Program-made: the position numbers and the translations under genes
Notes under the pieces: model-generated
The model's input: only the letters and a program-made list of their open reading frames with translations
What the model was told of the DNA's origin: nothing
Database searches by the model: none
Shown here: in pieces, positions 26,704-36,373 of the stretch
Position numbering within the stretch: position 1 is the first letter of the stretch
Layout: each line of letters begins with the position of its first letter
From: Corynebacterium simulans
GTDB lineage: Bacteria > Actinomycetota > Actinomycetes > Mycobacteriales > Mycobacteriaceae
DNA length: 64,000 nucleotides
Assembly: GCF_001586215.1 (NCBI RefSeq)
Contig: NZ_CP014634.1
Span: 2,294,001 to 2,358,000, forward strand
Reading direction: 5' to 3'

Positions 26704-29568
26704 TTAGTTGGTCTCCGCGTCAGCGGAGAGCTCGAATGCTTCTGGCGGCGGGCAAGCGCAAACCAGGTTGCGGTCACCGTAAGCCTCGTCGATGCGGCGG
26801 ACTGGTGGGAAGTACTTGTTAGCGCGCAGGGAGGCAACCGGGTAGGCGGCTTCCTGGCGGGTGAAGGAGTACTCCCAGTTATCGGAGGTCACTGCCGCTG
26901 CGGTGTACGGAGCGTTGTGGATGACGGATGCCTCGTACTCAACCTTGCCGTCGATGATGTCCTGGATTTCGGCGCGGATTGCGCGCATAGCCTCGATGAA
27001 GCGGTCCAGCTCGGCGAGGTCTTCGGACTCGGTCGGTTCCACCATGAGGGTGCCGGCCACCGGGAAGGATAGGGTCGGTGCGTGGAAGCCGTAGTCCACG
27101 AGGCGCTTTGCGACGTCCGCCGCAGTAACGCCGGAGGCATCGGTCAGCTCGCGCAGATCGAAGATGCACTCGTGCGCGACCAGGCCAGCGTTGCCGGTGT
27201 AGAGAACCGGGAAGGAATCCTGCAGGAACTTTGCCAGGTAGTTTGCGCCCAGGATGGCGTGGCTGGTGGCCTGTGCAACGCCCTCGGTGCCGACCATGGC
27301 CAGGTAGGCCCAGGAGATAGGCAGCACGCCGGCGGAGCCAAACTTGCTGGCGGTAGAAGGAACGCCCTTTTCAATCGAGGTAGCCTGCTGCGGGTCGATG
27401 GAGGAATCGTTCGCATCGGTGGGCAGGAATGGCACCAGGTGCTTGGCGACGCCTACCGGGCCAACGCCCGGGCCACCGCCGCCGTGCGGGATGGTGAAGG
27501 TCTTGTGCAAGTTCAGGTGGCTGACGTCGCCGCCGAACTCGCCCGGGCGTGCCCAGCCGGTTAGTGCGTTCATGTTCGCGCCGTCGATGTAGACCTGGCC
27601 GCCTGCCGCGTGGACCTTGTCGCACACGTCGCGGACCTCAGGGTCGAAGACGCCGTGGGTGGATGGGTAGGTGATCATGATGCCGGCGATGTGCTCACCG
27701 TGTTGCTCGATCTTGGCATCCAGGTCCGCCAAGTCGATGGAGCCATCGTCCGCGGTAGCAACGACGACCACGCGCAGGTTGGCCAGGGTAGCAGAGGCCG
27801 CGTTGGTGCCGTGCGCGGAAGATGGAATGAGGATGACGTCGCGGCCAGCGTCGCCGTTGGCAACGTGGTAGCGGCGGATGGCCAGCAGGCCTGCGAGCTC
27901 ACCCTGGGAGCCAGCGTTGGGCTGGATGGAGACCTTGGCATAGCCGGTCAGCTCGGCCAACCAGCCCTCGAGCTCCTCGATGAGCGCGCGCCAGCCGGCG
28001 GTGGTCTCTTCCGGTGCATATGGGTGAATGCCCGCGAACTCTGGCCAGGAGATCGGCTCCATGGCGGCAGTGGGGTTCAGCTTCATGGTGCAAGAACCCA
28101 GCGGAATCATGGTGCGGTCCAGCGCCAAGTCCTTGTCTGCCAGAGTGCGCAGGTAGCGCAGCATCTGGGTCTCGGAGTGGATGGAGTTGAAGATTGCGTG
28201 ATCCAGCGGAGCTTCCTCGCGAACGAGCGCGGAAGGCAGGGCATTAACGGCGGACTCGGCGTTGTCCTTGTCTGCGGACTCTGCGCCGAATGCGGCGGCG
28301 AGCTTGGCGACGTCATCAAGCGTTGCGGACTCACCAAAGGAGACGGAGATTTTCTCGGAGCCGATAGCGCGCACGAGGTAACCCTGTTCCTGAAGGGATG
28401 CCTTGATGGCTGCAGCGTCGACGTCGGTGACAGTGACGGTGTCGAAGAACTCGTCAGCGACCAGGGTCTTGCCTGCGCCCTTTACAGCAGCGGCGAAGGA
28501 AGCGGCGAGCCCGTGAACGTGCTCAGCGATCTTCTTCAGGCCCTCTGGGCCGTGGTAGACAGCGTACATGGACGCTACGTTGGCCAGCAGTGCCTGCGCG
28601 GTACAGATGTTGGAGGTAGCGCGTTCACGGCGGATGTGCTGCTCGCGGGTCTGCAGAGCCAGGCGGTATGCCGGGCGGCCGTCTGCATCCTTGGAAACAC
28701 CGACAATGCGGCCCGGCATCTGGCGCTTAAGCTTGTCAGTAACGGCCATGTATGCCGCGTGCGGGCCACCGAAGAACATTGGGACGCCGAAGCGCTGTGC
28801 GGAGCCCAGCACGATGTCCGCGCCCAGCTTGCCCGGTGCTTCCAACAGGAGGAGGGAGAGTGGGTCGGCGACGACGGAGACAACCGCACCGCGGGTGTGC
28901 AGCTCCTCGATGATGCCGCGTGGGTCAAAGACGTCGCCCTCGGTGCCGGTGTACGCGATGACGGCGCCGATGAGGTCTTCGCCCACGAGGCCCTCGCGGA
29001 TATCGAGGATTTCCACCTCGAGCTCGATGGCGCGAGCGCGCTCCGCCGCCACAGCGAGCACCTGTGGATGCAGGCGGGAGTCCAGGATGACGCGGCGGCC
29101 CTTCTTGACCGCGCGGGACATCAGGCCGACTGCCTCAGCGGTAGCGGAAGCCTCGTCGAGCAGGGAAGCGTTTGCAATCGGCAGACCAGTCAGGGATTCG
29201 ATCATGGTCTGGAAGTTCAGCAGTGCTTCCAGACGGCCCTGGGAGATCTCCGGCTGGTACGGGGTATAAGCGGTGTACCAACCAGCATCCTCCAGCAGGC
29301 CGCGGCGGATGACGGCCGGGGTGAGCGTGTCGGAGTAGCCCTGGCCATAGAAGGACTTCAACACGATGTTCTGGCTGGCGTATTCGCGCAGCTTGTCCTG
29401 CGCTTCATTCTCGCTCAAGGCATCTGGCAATTGCGGTGCCGATGCGGCGCGGATGGTTGTGGGAAGTGCTGCGTCGACAAGCGCGTCCACGCTGTTGTAT
29501 CCCAGTGCGTTGAGCATCGTCGCTTGCTCGGAAGAATTTGGTCCGAGGTGGCGCGAGATGAAATCCAT
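26704..29568 (-). CDS. gcvP: Glycine dehydrogenase (decarboxylating), P protein
   Basis: 954 aa, a single-chain P protein. It decarboxylates glycine with PLP. The PLP lysine lies in the C-terminal half in HLNLHKTFTIPHGGGGPG. The start was moved from an open ATG at 29610 to the ATG of MDFISRHLGPNSSEQ, because AAAGGAG lies about 8-9 nt before it and the family begins there. As I recall, C. glutamicum has no complete glycine cleavage system, so this operon separates this species from it. Confidence 0.96.
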   Translation of the reverse strand: MDFISRHLGPNSSEQATMLNALGYNSVDALVDAALPTTIRAASAPQLPDALSENEAQDKLREYASQNIVLKSFYGQGYSDTLTPAVIRRGLLEDAGWYTAYTPYQPEISQGRLEALLNFQTMIESLTGLPIANASLLDEASATAEAVGLMSRAVKKGRRVILDSRLHPQVLAVAAERARAIELEVEILDIREGLVGEDLIGAVIAYTGTEGDVFDPRGIIEELHTRGAVVSVVADPLSLLLLEAPGKLGADIVLGSAQRFGVPMFFGGPHAAYMAVTDKLKRQMPGRIVGVSKDADGRPAYRLALQTREQHIRRERATSNICTAQALLANVASMYAVYHGPEGLKKIAEHVHGLAASFAAAVKGAGKTLVADEFFDTVTVTDVDAAAIKASLQEQGYLVRAIGSEKISVSFGESATLDDVAKLAAAFGAESADKDNAESAVNALPSALVREEAPLDHAIFNSIHSETQMLRYLRTLADKDLALDRTMIPLGSCTMKLNPTAAMEPISWPEFAGIHPYAPEETTAGWRALIEELEGWLAELTGYAKVSIQPNAGSQGELAGLLAIRRYHVANGDAGRDVILIPSSAHGTNAASATLANLRVVVVATADDGSIDLADLDAKIEQHGEHIAGIMITYPSTHGVFDPEVRDVCDKVHAAGGQVYIDGANMNALTGWARPGEFGGDVSHLNLHKTFTIPHGGGGPGVGPVGVAKHLVPFLPTDANDSSIDPQQATSIEKGVPSTASKFGSAGVLPISWAYLAMVGTEGVAQATSHAILGANYLAKFLQDSFPVLYTGNAGLVAHECIFDLRELTDASGVTAADVAKRLVDYGFHAPTLSFPVAGTLMVEPTESEDLAELDRFIEAMRAIRAEIQDIIDGKVEYEASVIHNAPYTAAAVTSDNWEYSFTRQEAAYPVASLRANKYFPPVRRIDEAYGDRNLVCACPPPEAFELSADAETN

Positions 29569-29938
29569 AAGTTCAATCTCCTTTGAAAGAAGCTCCGTGA
29601 AGGACGTCATGGTGAATGCCTAAAACATGGCCTAAACCGACCCCAAGTATAAAGCCTATGGCTGTGACCTAAATCGGTTTATAGAAGTCTTTTCGTGCAC
29701 CACACAGCAACGGCGTGGCCCATGGACGCGTAGGGAGCCTAAAAGTGCCGAATAGAATCCCTACGCAGCCCGTGGGCGAGGAACAGGGCTGAGAAATCGC
29801 CGGACAGATTCGGGCAGGCCTAACACCCCCGTTTGAGGGGGAGATATGTGAAAACCCCGCAGGCTCCCGAGTATCCACAGCAGTGGAAACAGGGGAGCCT
29901 GCGGGGCGGAAACCCTAAACTACTAAGGGCTTAACTCC
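29569..29938. other. Intergenic region between gcvP and aceF
   Basis: 370 bp without a credible gene. From left to right on the minus strand of gcvP it holds a likely -10 (TATACT, 29646-29651), a CRP-like half-matching sequence (29663-29678), a CCCCC/GGGGG hairpin (29826-29841) and the aceF terminator. Glycine riboswitch core motifs were looked for and not found. Confidence 0.6.
29855..29906 (-). terminator. Terminator downstream of aceF
   Basis: A 14 bp perfect stem (CCCCGCAGGCTCCC at 29855-29868 with 29893-29906). The 24 nt loop holds a small inner hairpin (TCCAC-agca-GTGGA). On the minus strand TTTT follows the stem. Confidence 0.85.
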
Positions 29939-32002
29939 TTAGACCTCGAGGTCAGCCTCGAAGTCGGCGGTCTCAAGGCGGTCCTTGATGGTGGTGATGA
30001 AGCGACCTGCGTCTGCACCATCGACAACCTGGTGGTCATAGGTGAACGGCAGGTAGCACATCTGGCGGATAGCGATTGCGTCCTGGCCATTCTCGTTGAC
30101 AACAACTGCGCGCTTGGTGATAGCGGCGGTGCCCAGGATGCCGGCCTGTGGCGGAACCAGAATCGGGGTATCGAGGAGTGCGCCCTCGGAGCCGATGTTG
30201 GTGACGGTGAAGGTGGCACCGGTGAGGTCGTTCGGCTTCAGCTTGTTGTTGCGGGCCTTGTCAGCCAGCTCAGCAATAGCCTTTGCGATCTCTGGCAGGG
30301 ACATGTCCTGTGCTTTGTGGATGACCGGCGTCAGCAGGCCACGTGGGGTATCGACGGCGATAGCCACGTTGACGTCTGCGTGGTAGGTCATCTCCTTGGT
30401 CTCAGGGTTGTAAGAAGCGTTGACGTTCGGGTGGGAAACCAGAGCCTCAACGGTTGCCTTAACGATGAACGGCAGGAAGGACAGGTTAGCGCCGTGCTTG
30501 TCGATGAAGGCCTGCTTGGACTTCTTGCGCATATCCCAGATGGCAGTCATGTCGACTTCCTGGACGTGGGTCAGCTGTGCGGAAATCTGCAGAGCCTCAA
30601 CCATCTTTGCAGCGGTGATCTCGCGGATACGGTTGACCTTCTGGGTGGTGCCGATGAGCTCCTGCTTTTCCGGATCCACGGACTTGGTGGACCAGCGTGC
30701 GCGTGGGTTGGAGGAGCCGGCTGCCGACGCCGCCGGTGCCTCGCCCTCGCCTGCAGCTGCCAGGACATCCTGCTTGCGGATGCGGCCGCCAACGCCGGTG
30801 CCGGAAACGGTGGAAAGGTCAACGCCGTGCTTTTCCGCCAGCTTGCGTACCAGCGGGGTGACGTAAGGAACGTTATCGCCGTTGTTGATCTTGGAAGAGC
30901 CCTCGGAAGCAGCCGGGGTGGAGGAAGCGTCTGCAGACTTCTCAGCCTTTGGCTCTTCCTTCTTCTCTTCAGCCTTCGGCTCTGCCTTTTCCTCAGCCTT
31001 TGGCTCTTCCTTGGCTTCTTCCTTTTCGGAGGAAGCTGCAGGGGCAGCGTTGCCGTCGCCGATGCGGGCGATGATGGCTCCGACGTCGACGGTGTCGTCT
31101 TCGTCGGCGAGGATCTCGGTCAGGGTGCCGGCGACTGGGGATGGGATTTCGGTGTCGACCTTGTCGGTGGAGACCTCGAGGAGTGGTTCGTCGACCTCGA
31201 CCGTGTCACCTACGGACTTCAGCCACTGGGTAATGGTGCCCTCGGTGACGGACTCGCCGAGCTCTGGCATAGCTACGTCGGTTGCGGAGCCGGAAGCAGC
31301 CGGTGCAGAAGCCTCTTCCTTCTTCTCTTCAGCCTTCGGCTCTGCCTTTTCCTCAGCCTTTGGCTCTTCCTTGGCTTCTTCCTTTTCGGAGGAAGCTGCA
31401 GGGGCAGCGTTGCCGTCGCCGATGCGGGCGATGATGGCTCCGACGTCGACGGTGTCGTCTTCGTCGGCGAGAATCTCGGTCAGGGTGCCGGCGACTGGGG
31501 ATGGGATTTCGGTGTCGACCTTGTCGGTGGAGACCTCGAGGAGTGGTTCGTCGACCTCGACCGTGTCACCTACGGACTTCAGCCACTGGGTAATGGTGCC
31601 CTCGGTGACGGACTCGCCGAGCTCTGGCATAGCTACGTCGGTTGCGGAGCCGGAAGCAGCCGGTGCAGAAGCCTCTTCCTTCTTCTCTTCAGCCTTCGGC
31701 TCTTCTTTGGCTTCTTCCTTTTCCTCGGCTGGCTTTTCAGCGGAAGAATCGGAAGCAGACTCGCCCTCGTCACCAATGATGGCGATGACGGAGCCGACCT
31801 CTACGTCGTCATCTTCGTCAGCCTTGATTTCGAGGATGGTGCCCGCAACGGGGGAAGGGATTTCGGTGTCGACCTTATCGGTGGAGACCTCGAGCAATGG
31901 TTCGTCGACCTCGACCGTGTCACCCACGGACTTAAGCCACTGGGTAATCGTGCCTTCGGTTACGGATTCGCCCAGTTCGGGCATCACAACAGAGTGTGCC
32001 AT
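29939..32002 (-). CDS. aceF: Dihydrolipoamide acyltransferase, E2 of pyruvate dehydrogenase (often annotated sucB)
   Basis: 687 aa. Three lipoyl domains (about residues 2-78, 121-197, 242-318), each with the lipoylated Lys in STDKVDTEIPSP, are joined by Ala/Glu/Lys-rich linkers. A peripheral subunit-binding domain (VTPLVRKLAEKHGVDL) and the catalytic acyltransferase domain with HQVVDGADAGRF (HxxxDG) follow. In C. glutamicum the gene at this place serves the pyruvate dehydrogenase part of the PDH/ODH supercomplex, hence aceF. Domains two and three with their linkers are a near-perfect tandem duplication. Confidence 0.95.
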   Translation of the reverse strand: MAHSVVMPELGESVTEGTITQWLKSVGDTVEVDEPLLEVSTDKVDTEIPSPVAGTILEIKADEDDDVEVGSVIAIIGDEGESASDSSAEKPAEEKEEAKEEPKAEEKKEEASAPAASGSATDVAMPELGESVTEGTITQWLKSVGDTVEVDEPLLEVSTDKVDTEIPSPVAGTLTEILADEDDTVDVGAIIARIGDGNAAPAASSEKEEAKEEPKAEEKAEPKAEEKKEEASAPAASGSATDVAMPELGESVTEGTITQWLKSVGDTVEVDEPLLEVSTDKVDTEIPSPVAGTLTEILADEDDTVDVGAIIARIGDGNAAPAASSEKEEAKEEPKAEEKAEPKAEEKKEEPKAEKSADASSTPAASEGSSKINNGDNVPYVTPLVRKLAEKHGVDLSTVSGTGVGGRIRKQDVLAAAGEGEAPAASAAGSSNPRARWSTKSVDPEKQELIGTTQKVNRIREITAAKMVEALQISAQLTHVQEVDMTAIWDMRKKSKQAFIDKHGANLSFLPFIVKATVEALVSHPNVNASYNPETKEMTYHADVNVAIAVDTPRGLLTPVIHKAQDMSLPEIAKAIAELADKARNNKLKPNDLTGATFTVTNIGSEGALLDTPILVPPQAGILGTAAITKRAVVVNENGQDAIAIRQMCYLPFTYDHQVVDGADAGRFITTIKDRLETADFEADLEV
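30953..31672 (-). repeat. Two tandem 360 bp copies encoding lipoyl domain plus linker within aceF
   Basis: 30953-31312 and 31313-31672 differ at a single base by eye (31112 G versus 31472 A, synonymous), and about 30 bp of a third copy follow (31673-31703). The unit is 120 codons, so the frame is kept. Confidence 0.95.
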
Positions 32003-32127
32003 AAGTAATAAGACTCCTCGGAAGTCGGAATTGTTTAACGCTGATGCTCAATCCTACCGCGTGTGTGCGACTAGCGTGCACATCTGGGTCCACCAGTCCG
32101 TTTTAAGTGCGTAAGTACACGGGGGAG

Positions 32128-32133
32128 TAGACT
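32128..32133 (+). promoter_or_regulatory. -10 element of the gene at 32142
   Basis: TAGACT ends 8 nt before the ATG with no ribosome binding site between, a leaderless layout. Confidence 0.45.
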
Positions 32134-32141
32134 CATGGCCT

Positions 32142-32534
32142 ATGTTTAATCCCTTCCGTCGAAACAGATCTAGGTCCCAGCTGCGGCCCCCACGTGGGCC
32201 TGGCGAGACGATCCGGAAGGAAGACGCAGCAGCCCTTTCTGAGTGGGCGCGCGGACGCGCCTATATCGAAGCATTTGTAGAACCCGAAACGGTGGTCAAC
32301 GAGATGTCCGTGGTTGTCGTGGATGAGACTGGCCAGTTCATCCGCCGCCGGATCGGAGGGCCGAAGGGCATCGATGCCGTGGCGAAACTGCTGCAATGCG
32401 ATGTCTACGACGTAGAAGAAACCGGCTACCCCCAGCGCATGCGCGAGCGTATGGAGCGCGAACGCATCTTGCGCAAGCGAGAAGAACAAAGACAGCGCCG
32501 CGCCCGCTTTGAGCGTGAGCACGGCGCTGAGTAG
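32142..32534 (+). CDS. Conserved actinobacterial hypothetical protein
   Basis: 130 aa, basic. A short Arg-rich start, a central alpha/beta part (AYIEAFVEPETVVNEMSVVVVDETGQFIRRRIGG), and a C-terminal helix made almost only of Arg, Glu, Met and Gln. It sits between aceF and pepA, divergent from the former and convergent with the latter. No family function known to me. Confidence 0.65.
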   Translation: MFNPFRRNRSRSQLRPPRGPGETIRKEDAAALSEWARGRAYIEAFVEPETVVNEMSVVVVDETGQFIRRRIGGPKGIDAVAKLLQCDVYDVEETGYPQRMRERMERERILRKREEQRQRRARFEREHGAE

Positions 32535-32556
32535 AAGCCCAAGCTAGGGCTGCGGT

Positions 32557-34056
32557 TTAGGACTCTGCGATTTCGCGCAGCGCTGCAACCACGGTGCGAA
32601 CCGGAACGCCGGTGGCGCGCTTCGGGGTGTAGCCGTGCGGTGCGCCGTTGTTCCAGGACGGGCCGGCGACGTCGATGTGCGCCCACTCGATGCCCTCGCC
32701 GACGAACTTCTGCAGGTAGGTACCGGCAAATTCCATGCCGCCCTCGCGCTTAGCGTTGATATTGCGGATATCGGCAGCCTGGGACTTGACCTCTTCGTCG
32801 TGCTCCTCGAGCAGCGGCATTGCCCATGCGTTCTCACCGACCTCGCGGCCAATCTCAGCAATGCGGTCGCGGAAGAGATCGGAGCCCATGACGCCAGCGG
32901 TACGGGTACCCAGCGCGACAATCTGCGCGCCGGTAAGCGTAGCGGTCTCGATGAGGTACTCCGGCTTATCCGCGCTGGCGCGAGCAATGGCATCTGCCAA
33001 AACGAGGCGGCCTTCGGCGTCGGTGTTGAGCACCTCAGAGGTGATTCCGCCGTAGTGAGTAATCACATCGCCTGGGCGGGTAGCACCTGGTCCTGGCATG
33101 TTTTCAGCAAATGGCAGGGTAGCGGTGACCTTGACCGGGATCTCCAGCTTGGCGGCCGCAATGATGGCAGCGGCCATGGCTGCGGAGCCACCCATGTCGG
33201 AGATCATGTCCCACATGCCGGCGCCCGGCTTCAAGGAGATGCCGCCGGTATCGAAGGTGATGCCCTTGCCCACCAGAGCAACGGTGCTGGTGGCATCCTT
33301 CGGCGCCCAGGTAAGTCGCACTAGGCGTGGTGGGCGCTTGGAGCCTTTGCCCACGGAGATGATGCCGCCGTAGCCTTCCTTCTTCAGCTGCTTTTCATCT
33401 AGTACCTCTACCTCCAGGCCTGCCGCGGCAGCCTCGTTGGAGATGAATTCGGCATAAGACTCGGGGTAGAGCTCGTTAGCCGGGGTATTTACCAGATCGC
33501 GGGCGAGGTTCACAGCCTCAGCGGCAACGCGCGCGGCCTCGAACTCTTCGGCTGCCTTCTTGTTTGCGATAACGCTGAAGGAAGCCGGCGACTCGGAGTC
33601 GTTGGTCTCGCCGGAACGGATGCCGCGGTAAGCGTAGCCGCCAAGGATGAGGCCCTCGACGGTGGCGGTCAGGCCAAAGTCCGCAAGGGTGGTGACCACG
33701 GTGCCAGCGCCGGTGAGCGCACGCGCGGCGGTGCCGGCGTGGCGGCGCAGCATCTCGTCGTCGAGAAGCTCAGCGTCACCCAAGCCGACAGCGACGATGA
33801 GCGGCGCGATGGAATCCTGCGGTGCAGGGATGCGGGTGATTTCGCCCGCGCGGCCAGTTGCGCCTACCGCAGCAAGCGCCTCGTAGGTAGCGCGCAGCGC
33901 AGCGGAATCCAGAGCGTCGCTTCCCGGAACCTCAAGGCCATCCTCGCCGCTGAAGGCTGCGATGAGCAATGCGTCGGCCTTCTTTGGGGCCTTCTTTGCC
34001 AGTTCAACAGATGGGAAGCTGCCGCGGGCGGGCAGGGTAAACGCGGACTTTGCCAC
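32557..34056 (-). CDS. pepA: Leucyl aminopeptidase (M17)
   Basis: 499 aa. A dimetal exopeptidase removing N-terminal residues. Active-site blocks: VGKGITFDTGGISLKPG (metal and catalytic Lys), MGGSAAMAAAI, and the M17 signature NTDAEGRLVLADA. The GTG start has AAGGAGG 5 nt upstream. Divergent from ilvE across about 120 bp. Confidence 0.95.
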   Translation of the reverse strand: MAKSAFTLPARGSFPSVELAKKAPKKADALLIAAFSGEDGLEVPGSDALDSAALRATYEALAAVGATGRAGEITRIPAPQDSIAPLIVAVGLGDAELLDDEMLRRHAGTAARALTGAGTVVTTLADFGLTATVEGLILGGYAYRGIRSGETNDSESPASFSVIANKKAAEEFEAARVAAEAVNLARDLVNTPANELYPESYAEFISNEAAAAGLEVEVLDEKQLKKEGYGGIISVGKGSKRPPRLVRLTWAPKDATSTVALVGKGITFDTGGISLKPGAGMWDMISDMGGSAAMAAAIIAAAKLEIPVKVTATLPFAENMPGPGATRPGDVITHYGGITSEVLNTDAEGRLVLADAIARASADKPEYLIETATLTGAQIVALGTRTAGVMGSDLFRDRIAEIGREVGENAWAMPLLEEHDEEVKSQAADIRNINAKREGGMEFAGTYLQKFVGEGIEWAHIDVAGPSWNNGAPHGYTPKRATGVPVRTVVAALREIAES

Positions 34057-34164
34057 GATTTCCTCCTTGCATTCGGGATTGAAAATGGTTTTACCTCACA
34101 CACCCTACCCGTCTAGCTCACATCTTTAGGCGAATTTTGCCTGCCCTCCTATAGAAAAAGGGAG

Positions 34165-34170
34165 TAGCGT
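34165..34170 (+). promoter_or_regulatory. -10 element of ilvE
   Basis: TAGCGT ends 7 nt before ATG 34178. GGGAG nearby is too far from this ATG for normal use, though it could serve an in-frame GTG at 34169. Confidence 0.4.
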
Positions 34171-34177
34171 GTGGGGC

Positions 34178-35284
34178 ATGTTGAATTACACCGTAACGCG
34201 TACTGAGCACCCCACTTCAACTGAAAAACTGGCCGAGATTCTCCAGGATCCTGGCTTTGGCAAAAAGTTCACCGACCACATGGTGACCATTGACTGGAAC
34301 GAAGAAAAAGGCTGGCATGACGCGCAGGTGCGTCCATATGCACCGTTTAGCATGGACCCAGCCTCCAACATCTTCCACTACGGCCAGGCCATCTTCGAAG
34401 GTATTAAGGCCTACCGCCAGCTGGATGGCTCCATCGCCACTTTCCGCCCGGAAGAAAACGCGCAGCGTTTCATCGATTCTGCGGCGCGTTTGGCCATGCC
34501 GGAGCTGCCGCAGGAAGAGTTCATCGAGTCGCTGCGCCAGCTAGTCGACGTCGATCAGGCGTGGGTTCCAGCCGCGGGCGGCGAGGAGGCGCTGTACCTG
34601 CGCCCCTTTATGATTTCCACTGAGGTCTCCTTGGGCGTTCACCCGGCGAATTCTTATCGCTACGTGCTGATTGCTTCACCGGCAGGCGCATATTTTTCCG
34701 GTGGCATCAAACCGGTATCGGTTTGGCTGTGCACCGACTATGTGCGTGCGGCTCCAGGTGGCACTGGTGCGGCGAAGTTCGCTGGCAATTATGCAGGCTC
34801 CCTGCTTGCGCAGGCACAGGCTGCGGAGAAGGGATGCGACCAGGTGGTCTGGCTCGATGCCATCGAACACAAGTACATCGAAGAGATGGGCGGGATGAAC
34901 CTAGCGTTTATCTACGGCGAGGAAGGAAACCAGGCCCTGGTTACCCCAGAGCTATCCGGCTCCTTGCTGCCGGGCATTACCCGTAAGTCCTTGCTGCAGG
35001 TAGCACAGGATATGGGGCTTAAAGTTGAGGAGCGCCGCATCACTGCGCAACAGTGGCGCGATGATGTTGCATCGGGTGCGATGACGGAAGCCTTTGCTTG
35101 CGGCACCGCCGCCGTTATCACTCCAGTGGGCCATGTCATGGGCGACGACGTTGACTTCAAGGTCAACGGCAACGAAGCCGGCAAGACCACGATGGCGCTG
35201 CGCGAGCGGCTCACTGGCATCCAGCGTGGTTGCGTAGAAGATAACCACGGCTGGCTGCACACGCTGGTTGAGAAGGCCGACTAA
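34178..35284 (+). CDS. ilvE: Branched-chain amino acid aminotransferase
   Basis: 368 aa, fold-type IV PLP enzyme for the last step of leucine, isoleucine and valine synthesis. It begins [14 protein letters not shown], close to the corynebacterial consensus. The PLP Lys is in [26 protein letters not shown] and [17 protein letters not shown] are further family blocks. ATG 34178 preferred; GTG 34169 is the alternative. A GAGCCGA/TCGGCTC hairpin (35314-35335) lies at the convergent end with cobT. Confidence 0.95.
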   Translation: MLNYTVTRTEHPTSTEKLAEILQDPGFGKKFTDHMVTIDWNEEKGWHDAQVRPYAPFSMDPASNIFHYGQAIFEGIKAYRQLDGSIATFRPEENAQRFIDSAARLAMPELPQEEFIESLRQLVDVDQAWVPAAGGEEALYLRPFMISTEVSLGVHPANSYRYVLIASPAGAYFSGGIKPVSVWLCTDYVRAAPGGTGAAKFAGNYAGSLLAQAQAAEKGCDQVVWLDAIEHKYIEEMGGMNLAFIYGEEGNQALVTPELSGSLLPGITRKSLLQVAQDMGLKVEERRITAQQWRDDVASGAMTEAFACGTAAVITPVGHVMGDDVDFKVNGNEAGKTTMALRERLTGIQRGCVEDNHGWLHTLVEKAD

Positions 35285-35305
35285 TCCTGCGGCGCCTGTT
35301 TGGGC

Positions 35306-36319
35306 CTATTCTTGAGCCGATTCTAGAGTCGGCTCTTGAGCTGCTGCGAGAACATTGAGTTCGTCCGCGGCAAGTTCGAGGGCGGACTGAATGAGCGGCA
35401 ACGCGGCCAGTGCGCCCAGGCCTTGTCCGGCGCGCATCTCAAGCTCAAGCAGTGGGCGCAGCTCCAGCAGCTGCAAGGCCTTAATGTGTGCCGGCTCCGT
35501 GGTGACATTCGCCGCGAGCAGCCACTGCTTTACGCCTGGTGCGAGGGACTCGGCGAAGACTGCGGCGGCGGCGCACAGCGGGCCGTCGATAAGCAGCGGC
35601 GTGCGGCGCGCAGTGGCCTGACAGATAAAGCCCACCAACGCCGCAAAGCTAGGCGAGGATGCGGCTTGAATAACCTCCGCGCCCTCCAAGTTGCGGATGC
35701 GGAACATGGCGTCGCGGATCACGGTGACCTTGGTCTTCCACATTGCATCCGTGGTGCCCGAGCCAGGACCCACGATGGCGACCGGCTCAGTGCTGGTGAA
35801 ATGACCCATGAGCGCTGCGGCAACGGTGGTAGCACCAACGCCCACCTCGGCGGGAATGAGCAGATCGGCGCCGGAATCAATCTCGGCGTCGGCAGTGGCT
35901 TGGCCCAAAGAAAACGCCGCCTCGAACTCCTCGTTGCCCATCGCCGGCTCGGCGTCGATAGGGGCGGAGGGCGCACAATCGACGACCGTGATGCTGGCGC
36001 TTGCGCGGCGTGCCAAGCTGTGGCTCGGTCCGGTGCCTTCCTTTAATTCAGCAATCTGCTGCGCGTCGGATTCGGGCGCGAAAGCAGAAAGGCCGACACC
36101 TTCGAAAGTGCGGGTAGCGATGCCATGCGAACCAGCGAAGACGACAACGCGTGGGCGGCGCAAAGCCGCCGCTGGTACGACACCCTGACAAGCAGCAAGC
36201 CAGCTCGCGACGCCGCTCAACCTACCGAAAGAATCTCCGCGTACAGAGGAAGCCAACGCGTCGGCGACGGCGCGGCCTGCTTGCTGATCAGGCTGCGGAA
36301 CCGGCGTGAGCTCAGACAT
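35306..36319 (-). CDS. cobT: Nicotinate-nucleotide:dimethylbenzimidazole phosphoribosyltransferase-like protein
   Basis: 337 aa. It would make alpha-ribazole phosphate for the lower ligand of cobalamin. Family blocks: VFAGSHGIA, the Gly-rich VGVGATTVAAALMGHF, ARRTPLLIDG, and EMRAGQGLGALAALPL containing the catalytic Glu region. GGAGTAGC precedes the ATG. No other cobalamin gene (cobU, cobS) is nearby in this window, so the pathway context is missing here. Confidence 0.85.
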   Translation of the reverse strand: MSELTPVPQPDQQAGRAVADALASSVRGDSFGRLSGVASWLAACQGVVPAAALRRPRVVVFAGSHGIATRTFEGVGLSAFAPESDAQQIAELKEGTGPSHSLARRASASITVVDCAPSAPIDAEPAMGNEEFEAAFSLGQATADAEIDSGADLLIPAEVGVGATTVAAALMGHFTSTEPVAIVGPGSGTTDAMWKTKVTVIRDAMFRIRNLEGAEVIQAASSPSFAALVGFICQATARRTPLLIDGPLCAAAAVFAESLAPGVKQWLLAANVTTEPAHIKALQLLELRPLLELEMRAGQGLGALAALPLIQSALELAADELNVLAAAQEPTLESAQE

Positions 36320-36330
36320 CGCTACTCCTT

Positions 36331-36358
36331 AATAACTACCTAGAAATAACTACCTAGA
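36331..36358. repeat. Exact 14 bp tandem duplication upstream of cobT
   Basis: AATAACTACCTAGA occurs twice head to tail (36331-36344, 36345-36358), in the 54 bp gap between the DUF3043 stop and cobT. Confidence 0.9.
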
Positions 36359-36373
36359 TTAAGTAAGACTGCC

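Noticed and set aside
27610..29586. 658-codon open frame opposite gcvP
   Set aside because: Antisense shadow of a high-GC gene; sequence is low complexity with no known motif, while the minus strand encodes a full glycine dehydrogenase.
29611..29938. Glycine riboswitch upstream of gcvP
   Set aside because: No conserved glycine aptamer blocks on the minus strand; only a promoter and the aceF terminator are visible.
30032..32008. 658-codon open frame opposite aceF
   Set aside because: Mirrors the repeats of aceF; Leu/Gly/Asp-rich shadow translation without any domain.
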